DNA from: Acidobacteriota bacterium
Lineage (GTDB): Bacteria > Acidobacteriota > UBA4820 > DSQY01
Assembly: GCA_021814355.1 (NCBI GenBank)
Contig: JAKAIJ010000045.1
Location: forward strand, 1-13,529
Direction: 5' to 3'
Length of the DNA stretch: 13,529 nt
Positions within the stretch are counted from its first letter, which is position 1, and each line of letters starts with the position of its first letter. Both the position numbers and the translations under genes were made by a program. Shown here piece after piece: positions 1 through 5,097 of this stretch. The notes under the pieces were generated by a model. It saw nothing but the letters and a program-made list of their open reading frames with translations, made no database searches and was not told the origin of the DNA.

Positions 1-39
1 CGGCCCTCGCCGCTGCGACGCCCTCTCGGGAGGCACCCC

Positions 40-735
40 ATGAGCGATTCCTTCTGGGTCTCTGCCGTCCACGGATCGAGCTTCCTGGCGCTCGCGGGCG
101 TGACGGCCCTCTCTCTCCGGCGGGCCGTGCGGATGGAACTGACGCGGGGCTGCTGGTTCCTCGTCGTCTTCGGCCTCCTCCAGGGGGGCAAGGCACTCTG
201 CGACCTGGCGCCGTTTTACGGGAGAGGAGCGCGGGAGAGCTGCCCACCCTGGCTCGCGGGGCTCTCGGCGGTCCTGCTCTGGACCTCCTTCATCGCCCTT
301 CTGGAGTTCGCGCTGACGGTGCTTACCCTGCGAGAGTCGGGTCCCGACGTCTTTGGCTTTCCGTTCCTGCTGGCGGGGGTCCTCGCCGCGGCCTTCCTGT
401 CGAGCGGTCGGCTGGAGCCGGAGTTTGCCGACACCCTCGGGCGCATCGGCCTCGCCCTGCCCGCCACCGTGGGCACCGCCGCGGCCTTCTTCATCCTGGG
501 CCGGAAGGTGGCCTCCCTGGGCCGCACGGACATGGCCCACGGGGCGAGGCTCGCGGCGGGAGCGTTCTTCGCCTACGGGGTCTTCGTGACGACGCTCTCG
601 CCCGAGGTGGCGGGCCTGCCGGTGCCCCTCCTGCGGGCCGCCTGCGCCGTGGCCGTGACCGTCGCCACTGCCTTTTTCCTTCACGGGTTCGGGACTGGAG
701 CGGTCCCGGGAAAGTCCCCGCCAGAAACGCCCTGA
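40..735 (+). CDS. Seven-helix membrane protein, orphan sensor-input-like module
   Basis: The 231-residue protein is dominated by hydrophobic stretches at about residues 5-26, 37-56, 72-95, 103-121, 138-156, 168-185 and 198-219, giving seven likely transmembrane helices, followed by a short proline-rich tail. The second helix (WFLVVFGLLQGGKALCDL) resembles the 'W-L-FGLLHG-EW-D' signature I associate with 7TM input domains at the N-terminus of deltaproteobacterial histidine kinases and diguanylate cyclases. Here, however, no kinase, GGDEF or other output domain follows; the frame closes at TGA 733-735. The ATG start is supported by GGGAGG at about 29-34, roughly 6 bases upstream. The next gene starts about 85 bases downstream, so operon membership is uncertain. 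It could be a signalling receptor working with a separate partner or simply an uncharacterised membrane protein. The membrane location is well supported; the sensory role is inference only. Confidence 0.7.
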   Translation: MSDSFWVSAVHGSSFLALAGVTALSLRRAVRMELTRGCWFLVVFGLLQGGKALCDLAPFYGRGARESCPPWLAGLSAVLLWTSFIALLEFALTVLTLRESGPDVFGFPFLLAGVLAAAFLSSGRLEPEFADTLGRIGLALPATVGTAAAFFILGRKVASLGRTDMAHGARLAAGAFFAYGVFVTTLSPEVAGLPVPLLRAACAVAVTVATAFFLHGFGTGAVPGKSPPETP

Positions 736-819
736 GGCGGCCCCCCGTCTGGTCTTACGGAGGCCTACTCCAGCCCCGTGGTAGACTATTTTCGGACTTT
801 GTGCCGGAGCGGAGGTGCC

Positions 820-1092
820 TTGGCGCGCGTTCGGGTGACGGTCTACACCATGACGGCCTGTCCCTACTGCGCCGCCGCCAAGAAGCTGCTGCGCTCCCGG
901 GGCGTGCCCTTCGAGGAGGTGAACCTCGACGAGCACCCCGAGCGCTGGGCTGAATGCGAGGCGAGGTCGGGGCGCGAGACCGTGCCCCAGATCTTCTGGG
1001 GCGAAAAGCACCTCGGGGGTTGCGACGACCTTTCGGCGCTCGAGAAGTCGGGAGAGCTGAAGAGAATGGCGGCGGAGCTCGCGAAGGGCTGA
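820..1092 (+). CDS. grxC: Glutaredoxin (GrxC-like, dithiol CPYC)
   Basis: A 90-residue thioredoxin-fold protein of usual glutaredoxin size, expected to reduce disulfides and glutathionylated proteins in the cytoplasm at the expense of glutathione or a similar thiol. It has the dithiol active site CPYC (residues 14-17) after the first beta strand (VTVYTM), the TVPQIF segment with the cis-proline P56, and the GGCDDL glutathione-binding turn (66-71). Extra cysteines lie at 46 and 68. I chose TTG 820 because GGAGG (811-815) lies just upstream and the product then begins right before strand one. An in-frame GTG at 778 would add 14 unconserved residues and has its nearest GGAGG (759-763) 14 bases away. 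The stop is 24 bases before queF, so co-transcription is likely. The family is firm; the start is moderately sure and the gene symbol is by resemblance. Confidence 0.88.
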   Translation: MARVRVTVYTMTACPYCAAAKKLLRSRGVPFEEVNLDEHPERWAECEARSGRETVPQIFWGEKHLGGCDDLSALEKSGELKRMAAELAKG

Positions 1093-1116
1093 AGCGACCC
1101 CCGCCGGGAGGAGCCG

Positions 1117-1518
1117 ATGGCGCGGTACACGAAGGAGCACGCCCGGCGGGGCCTGGACGCCCGGCTTCCCGCCATCGAGACCTGGGCCAACCAGTTCCCC
1201 GGCTACGAAATCACGGTGGAGGCGCCGGAGTTCACGTCGGTCTGCCCCAAGACGGGACTGCCCGACTTCGGCATGCTGGTCCTGCGGTACGTCCCGGACC
1301 AGCGTTGCCTCGAACTCAAGTCCTACAAGGAGTACCTGCTGGCCTACCGGAACCTGGGCATCTTCTACGAGAACGTGGTGAACCGGGCGCTGCGGGACGT
1401 GGTGGCGGCCTGCAAGCCGGCGCGCGCGACCCTCACCGGGGTCTTCAACGCCCGGGGCGGGATGAGCGCCAGCGTCACCGCCTCCTACGCCAAGAGAGGC
1501 GGCTTCGGCCGTGGCTGA
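1117..1518 (+). CDS. queF: NADPH-dependent 7-cyano-7-deazaguanine (preQ0) reductase, type I QueF
   Basis: The 133-residue enzyme reduces the nitrile of preQ0 to the amine of preQ1, the last free-base step before insertion into tRNA for queuosine. The hallmark block FTSVCPKTGLPDF (residues 39-51) carries the nucleophilic C43, which forms the thioimide, and the acid D50. The QueF motif LELKSYK follows at 65-71, and YRNLGIFYE ends in E85. The spacings C43-D50 (7) and C43-E85 (42) equal those I recall for Cys55, Asp62 and Glu97 of the Bacillus subtilis enzyme. The length is that of the short unimodular type; the fused type is about twice as long. A GGAGGAG sequence just before ATG 1117 supports the start. 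No preQ1 riboswitch can fit in the 24-base gap upstream. Its last 8 bases overlap the next gene, indicating translational coupling. No other queuosine-pathway gene is in the window. Confidence 0.95.
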   Translation: MARYTKEHARRGLDARLPAIETWANQFPGYEITVEAPEFTSVCPKTGLPDFGMLVLRYVPDQRCLELKSYKEYLLAYRNLGIFYENVVNRALRDVVAACKPARATLTGVFNARGGMSASVTASYAKRGGFGRG

Positions 1519-2002
1519 GGCGGCGACCTGGACGGGTCGGTGGGCGAGCCCGCTGGGGCCGCTGGTCCTGACGGTGGGCCCCGAGGCCCTGTACCGGTTG
1601 GACTTCGGCGGCCGGGCGGAGGCCGGGAGCCCGCCGGCCGCATGCAAGCGGCTTTTCGACGCGGCGGTGGCCCAGCTGGGGGAGTATTTCGCGGGCCGCA
1701 GGCGGAGCTTCGACCTGCCCCTGGCGCCGGCGCCCCCGGGCACGCCCTTCCAGGAGGCGGTGTGGCGGGCTCTGCGGGAGATCCCCTACGGGGAGGTCGT
1801 CTCTTACGGGGACGTGGCGGCGTGGGTGGGGCGGCCCGGCGCCACCCGGGCGGTGGGAAGCGCCTGCGGGGCCAACCGCATCGCCCTGGTCATTCCGTGC
1901 CACCGGGTGGTGGCGCGGACGGGGCTCGGCGGGTTCGGGGGCGGGCTGGAGACGAAGGAGCGGCTGTTGGCGCTGGAGCGCCGAGGCCGTTACGAAAAGT
2001 GA
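1511..2002 (+). CDS. ogt: Methylated-DNA--[protein]-cysteine S-methyltransferase (O6-alkylguanine repair)
   Basis: A 163-residue suicide DNA-repair protein that transfers alkyl groups from O6-alkylguanine to its own cysteine. The active-site motif IPCHRV gives acceptor C130. The helix-turn-helix DNA-binding part is visible as PFQEAVWRAL, IPYGEVVSYGDVA and GATRAVGSACGANR, with the hinge asparagine N122 retained, and the C-terminal helix GLETKERLLALE follows. An N-terminal ribonuclease-like domain covers about residues 1-75. The length is typical of the Ogt family, with no Ada regulatory domain. The residue after N122 is arginine, whereas many family members have proline. The GTG start at 1511 overlaps queF by 8 bases in another frame; the sequence from WTGRWASPLGPLVL onward fits the family, so translation is probably coupled. 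The family is certain; the choice between the ogt and mgt names is nomenclatural. Confidence 0.94.
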   Translation: MAEAATWTGRWASPLGPLVLTVGPEALYRLDFGGRAEAGSPPAACKRLFDAAVAQLGEYFAGRRRSFDLPLAPAPPGTPFQEAVWRALREIPYGEVVSYGDVAAWVGRPGATRAVGSACGANRIALVIPCHRVVARTGLGGFGGGLETKERLLALERRGRYEK

Positions 2003-2023
2003 CTGACTCCGGGGAGGCGGGAC

Positions 2024-2042
2024 GCGCCTGCCGCGCAGGTGC
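2024..2042 (+). other. Hairpin between ogt and the pilus operon
   Basis: GCGCCTGC (2024-2031) pairs with GCAGGTGC (2035-2042) through eight base pairs, one a G-U wobble, around a CGC triloop. It starts 22 bases after the ogt stop and ends just before the sigma-54-type promoter. No T-run follows directly (the nearest TTTT is at 2057-2060), so it is at best a weak or factor-assisted terminator. Its position suggests a boundary between transcription units. Confidence 0.4.
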
Positions 2043-2065
2043 CACGGAAACGGGGGTTTTGGAGA

Positions 2066-2080
2066 TGGCAGATGAATTGC
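2066..2080 (+). promoter_or_regulatory. Sigma-54 (RpoN) promoter of the minor pilin operon
   Basis: TGGCAG-ATGAA-TTGC matches the sigma-54 consensus TGGCAC-N5-TTGC with exact spacing and one mismatch. GG at 2067-2068 and GC at 2079-2080 are the -24 and -12 dinucleotides. Transcription would begin near 2092, giving a leader of about 12 bases that still holds the GGAGG ribosome site (2093-2097) of the first pilin gene. Pilin genes of Pseudomonas, Myxococcus and Geobacter relatives are known to use sigma-54 with a PilR-type activator. No activator site was recognised upstream; it would lie inside ogt. Confidence 0.65.
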
Positions 2081-2103
2081 TTGAAAAGACGCGGAGGGCA
2101 GCC

Positions 2104-2769
2104 ATGAGGCCCAGGGCAGAAACGGGCGGCGCGAAGAGCCGGGAGGCGGGTTTCTCCCTCATCGAGCTGCTCGTGGTGGTGTTCATCATCGCCATCATCG
2201 CGATGGTTCTCACCATCAACGTCAGCACCACCCTCAAGAAGCAGCGCCTCGAGACGGCCGCGCGCCAGCTCCAGAGCTTCATCGAGCGGGCCTACGTGGT
2301 CTCGGCGGAGCGGAGCCGGGGCGTCTTCGTGGTCATCTCCCCCAACCCCGCGGCCAGTCCCTACGGCGCGGGCTCCTGGACCGTCTTCCTGGTGACGGAC
2401 ACCAACGCCAACGATATCCTCGACTTCAACCCGGCCGCGCCGGCTGCGGGCCCCGACCTGCCGGTGACCGAGGACGTCATGATCATCACCCAGGATATGG
2501 CCCTCTCGCCGCAGCCCCCCACCTGGGGCGGGCTCAACAACTGGCCCGCGGTCGGGGGTGGCCCCGCGGCGGGGAGCTTCGTCCTGCTCTGCGACCCCCG
2601 GGGCCTGCCCTTCAACCCTACGGCGGCCCCCGCCGCCCAGATCAGCCAGCTTACCCGGATCTCCCTGACCCACCAGGAGATGCTCGCCGGGGTGCTGCAC
2701 CCGCGGTTCCGCTACGACATCACCGTCAGCCCGCTCTGGCACTCGTCGCTGGACCGGGTGATGTTCTGA
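2104..2769 (+). CDS. fimU: Minor pseudopilin, FimU/FimT (GspH) family
   Basis: The 221-residue prepilin has a class III leader: 16 basic or small residues ending in G16, then FSLIE with phenylalanine at +1 and E21 as the conserved Glu5, followed by one hydrophobic helix (about 19-45). PilD should cleave and N-methylate it before it joins the pilus priming complex. A GspH-like globular part follows, including the family's DPRGLPFN segment and an acidic loop at 99-107 (D99, N101, N103, D104, D107) resembling an EF-hand calcium loop. I chose ATG 2104: GGAGG at 2093-2097 is ideally placed, while an in-frame ATG at 2065 has GGAG touching the codon and lies within the sigma-54 promoter. It is first of a five-gene operon, 20 bases before pilV. 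At 221 residues it is somewhat longer than the roughly 170 of Pseudomonas FimU. FimU and FimT cannot be told apart here. Confidence 0.88.
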   Translation: MRPRAETGGAKSREAGFSLIELLVVVFIIAIIAMVLTINVSTTLKKQRLETAARQLQSFIERAYVVSAERSRGVFVVISPNPAASPYGAGSWTVFLVTDTNANDILDFNPAAPAAGPDLPVTEDVMIITQDMALSPQPPTWGGLNNWPAVGGGPAAGSFVLLCDPRGLPFNPTAAPAAQISQLTRISLTHQEMLAGVLHPRFRYDITVSPLWHSSLDRVMF

Positions 2770-2789
2770 CCGGCAGGGGAGCGAAGACC

Positions 2790-3308
2790 ATGCGCGACCG
2801 ACGCCACACGACCGAAGAGAGGGAGCGGGGCAGCAGCCTCATCGAGGTCCTGATCGCCCTGTTCATCCTCATGATCCTGATGATCGGGATCCTGCAGATG
2901 TTCTCCGTGGCCTACATGGTGAACCTCGGCGCCGCGGCCCGCACGGAGCTGACCTACAAGTGCGAGCAGGTGACCGAGAACATCCGGTTCATCTCGGCGA
3001 TCATCAAGGGGGGCGGGGCGGCCCCGGCCAACAGCGGGTTCCCCAACCCCATCGCGGCCGGGACCTACAACCTGCCTTATCTGGGTACTGAACCGGAATA
3101 CGCCTACTGGGGCCCCGCGGGCGCCAACGTGGTCTCGGGGACGGGCGAGCCTTACCGGCTCTCCTACACCATCGTGGCCGAGGGAGCAACCTTCTGGCGG
3201 ATCACCGCCACCGCGGTCCCGAACAAAAACTCGGCCCAGGGGCGCCTTTACGGTGGAGCCGGCATCTCCGGCAAGAGGGTGGACTATGTCTCCAGAATCC
3301 CACAGTAG
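2790..3308 (+). CDS. pilV: Minor pilin, PilV family
   Basis: The 172-residue prepilin has a 14-residue charged leader ending RERG, cleavage before S15, Glu5 at E19 and a hydrophobic helix at about 15-36 (LIALFILMILMIGILQMF). The region after it, with a lone cysteine (YKCEQ) and a tyrosine- and glycine-rich sheet portion, is typical of PilV minor pilins, which with FimU, PilW and PilX form the complex that initiates the pilus and carries PilY1 at its tip. The start ATG 2790 is preceded by AGGGGAG at 2775-2781. It sits 20 bases after fimU, and its last 23 bases overlap pilW. Assignment rests on the N-terminal signature plus its slot between fimU and pilW, since C-terminal domains in this family diverge strongly. 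Confidence 0.85.
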   Translation: MRDRRHTTEERERGSSLIEVLIALFILMILMIGILQMFSVAYMVNLGAAARTELTYKCEQVTENIRFISAIIKGGGAAPANSGFPNPIAAGTYNLPYLGTEPEYAYWGPAGANVVSGTGEPYRLSYTIVAEGATFWRITATAVPNKNSAQGRLYGGAGISGKRVDYVSRIPQ

Positions 3309-4449
3309 TGACCACCGGGAGCGCGGCTTCACGCTGATCGAGGCCACGATCTCCCTCACGCTGCTGCTGATCATCCTGGTGCTCTCCATGACCTTCCTGT
3401 TCAGCATGCGCTCCTTCTCGCAGAAGCAGGAGCTCTTCGCCCAGCCCCGGCAGAACGCCAGGCGCGCCGTGGACTACCTCTCCAACTTCGTGCGGTCCGC
3501 CACGGACATGAACAGCCCGGCCAACCCGAACGCCCTGGTGACCTGGTACCGCGTCAACGCCGTCAACGGCGTGGGCGGCCAGTACGTCCAAGCCACCTGG
3601 AACAACGTCCAGAACGCCGCGCTGGCCGACGTGGACACGGACATCATCACCCTCGGCCGGGCCAGCAACAACCGGCGGATCAGCTTCAGCAGCTGGGACG
3701 GCCCCGGCGACCTCACGGCGGCCACGACGGCGGTGCTGGTCTTCAGCGAGGGGTGCGGCGGAGGCGACCCCGCCAACCTGGCCGCCCTCCAAGCGGACAC
3801 CCCCCACAACGCCAACAACCGGGATCTCCTGACCGTGGTGGACCAGAGCGGGAACTGGGCCTACTTCCGCATCACGGGCTACACGGCCAGCAACTGCGCC
3901 GCCGCCCAGGCCACCGTCGCCATCCAGCCCGGCGGCGCCAGCAACGTCTATGGCCCGCGGTACCTCGGCGTGGTGGCCGCGGGCTCGTCCATCTCGGCGG
4001 GCATCCAGTACATGGCCTTCCGGGTGCGGGGCGGCATCCTCCAACAGAAGGTGGGGCTCTTCGACCCCAACACGGACACGGTGGCCGACACCGACCCGGC
4101 CAACCAGTTCACGCCGCTGCTCGAGAACCTCGAGGACCTCCAGATCGCCTGGATCTACAACGACGGCACGGTCTGGAACGACTCCCCCGGCCACCAGCTT
4201 GCGGGAGGGCCGTCGAACAACGTCCCCACCCAGGATACCTACCCCACGGCCGTCCGCGACGTGGGCGACGTGCGGGGCCTGCGCATCTCCATCACGGCCC
4301 GGGCGAACCAGGAGGTGCCGAGCCAGATCTTCTCGCGCTACTTCCGCCCCGCCTCGGAGGACCGCGCCGCCGCCGCCGCCCAGGACAAGTTTTACCACTA
4401 CCGGCTGACCTCCACGGTCATGGTCCGGAACCGAATGCTCGGGGGCTGA
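3286..4449 (+). CDS. pilW: Minor pilin, PilW family
   Basis: This 387-residue protein is the largest of the four minor pilins. Its 14-residue leader ends RERG, followed by FTLIE with Glu5 at E19 and a long hydrophobic stretch (about 19-40), then the PilW-like heptad region rich in Gln and Arg (QKQELFAQPRQNARRAVDYL). The rest is a large beta-rich domain ending in RLTSTVMVRNR, where PilW proteins usually end. Two cysteines (EGCGGG and SNCAAA) could pair. I chose ATG 3286, which has AGAGGG at 3274-3279 and a leader the same length as PilV's; GTG 3253 would add 11 residues and lacks a good ribosome site. The start lies 23 bases inside pilV, and the stop is 2 bases before pilX, so translation is tightly coupled. 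PilW is expected to bridge the minor pilins in the pilus-tip priming complex. Confidence 0.87.
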   Translation: MSPESHSSDHRERGFTLIEATISLTLLLIILVLSMTFLFSMRSFSQKQELFAQPRQNARRAVDYLSNFVRSATDMNSPANPNALVTWYRVNAVNGVGGQYVQATWNNVQNAALADVDTDIITLGRASNNRRISFSSWDGPGDLTAATTAVLVFSEGCGGGDPANLAALQADTPHNANNRDLLTVVDQSGNWAYFRITGYTASNCAAAQATVAIQPGGASNVYGPRYLGVVAAGSSISAGIQYMAFRVRGGILQQKVGLFDPNTDTVADTDPANQFTPLLENLEDLQIAWIYNDGTVWNDSPGHQLAGGPSNNVPTQDTYPTAVRDVGDVRGLRISITARANQEVPSQIFSRYFRPASEDRAAAAAQDKFYHYRLTSTVMVRNRMLGG

Positions 4450-4451
4450 CG

Positions 4452-5036
4452 ATGAGACAGGAACGGGGAAGCGCGCTGATCACGGTCATTCTGGTGGTGT
4501 TCGTCCTCACCATGGTGGGCATCGCGGCCCTCTTCTACATGACCACCGAGGACCGCATTTCGGGCACCGACAAGCTGCAAAAGGCGGCCATGTACGCCGC
4601 GGAAACGGGGCTGCGGTGGGGCGAGAAGTCGCTCGTGGACCAGGCCAAGGTCAACGCGAACTACATCGGCACGGCCCTGACGCACCCCTCGGCCAACAAC
4701 CTCGACGTCCCCGGCGGCGGCTACCTGGGCATCCCGCTCACCGATCCCACCGTGGTGGGCGAGGTCCTCGACCAGCCCCTCCCCTCGGGGAACGAGGGCT
4801 ACCAGGCCACCTACAGCCTCTACGTGCGCAACAACGTGGAGGACACCACCAACAGTGCCACGGTGGACGGCGACACGCGGGTAAACCTCATCTCCGTGGG
4901 GCTCATCCAGACGGGCTCTGGTCAGACCGTGCGCAAGGTGATCGAGGAACAGATGTTCGTGGGCGGGACCGGCGGCGAAGGCGGCCCGCAGAAGGGCGGA
5001 AACACGGGCGGCACGGGCTCCGGCGGCATCCGCTGA
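4452..5036 (+). CDS. pilX: Minor pilin, PilX family
   Basis: A 194-residue protein with a very short leader (MRQERG, cleavage before S7) and the PilX N-terminal signature: SALITVILVVFVLTMVGIAAL followed by a polar segment (TTEDRISGTDKLQKAAMYAAETGL). Position +5 is threonine, not glutamate. PilX, like the analogous GspK of type II secretion, often lacks Glu5 and may cap the minor pilin complex. No cysteine is present. The tail (about 172-194) is almost entirely Gly, Thr, Lys and Asn. The ATG is 2 bases after the pilW stop with only a G-run (4440-4446) as ribosome site, so it probably relies on coupling. The pilY1 gene follows after 61 bases. The N-terminal family match is good; the remainder is not recognisable in detail. 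Confidence 0.83.
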   Translation: MRQERGSALITVILVVFVLTMVGIAALFYMTTEDRISGTDKLQKAAMYAAETGLRWGEKSLVDQAKVNANYIGTALTHPSANNLDVPGGGYLGIPLTDPTVVGEVLDQPLPSGNEGYQATYSLYVRNNVEDTTNSATVDGDTRVNLISVGLIQTGSGQTVRKVIEEQMFVGGTGGEGGPQKGGNTGGTGSGGIR

Positions 5037-5040
5037 CGAC

Positions 5041-5066
5041 CGGGGCGAACCGTCCGGCCCGTTTTT
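5041..5066 (+). terminator. Weak terminator/attenuator candidate between pilX and pilY1
   Basis: CGGG (5041-5044) can pair with CCCG (5058-5061), directly followed by five T (5062-5066). The stem is only four pairs with a 13-base loop, so termination would be partial at most. It occupies the widest gap within the pilus operon and could lower pilY1 expression relative to the pilins. It may equally be chance in GC-rich DNA. Confidence 0.2.
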
Positions 5067-5097
5067 GGGAACGAGAATGTCTGATGGGAGAACGGCC

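Noticed and set aside
1093..1116. Possible preQ1 riboswitch before queF
   Set aside because: Only 24 bases lie between the glutaredoxin stop and queF, too few for an aptamer, and no such sequence is evident inside the preceding coding region.
1540..2103. N-terminal extension of the fimU frame back through ogt to 1540
   Set aside because: The extension is Gly/Pro/Arg-rich out-of-frame ogt sequence; the pilin leader begins properly at 2104 with its own ribosome site.
2738..2753. Second sigma-54-like site TGGCAC in the end of fimU
   Set aside because: The downstream GC is two bases too close for -24/-12 spacing, and the site is inside conserved coding sequence.
3202..4398. A 398-codon minus-strand frame opposite pilW
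   Set aside because: Same shadow effect: no recognisable motif, no ribosome site, and the plus strand has a pilin with a clear leader peptide.
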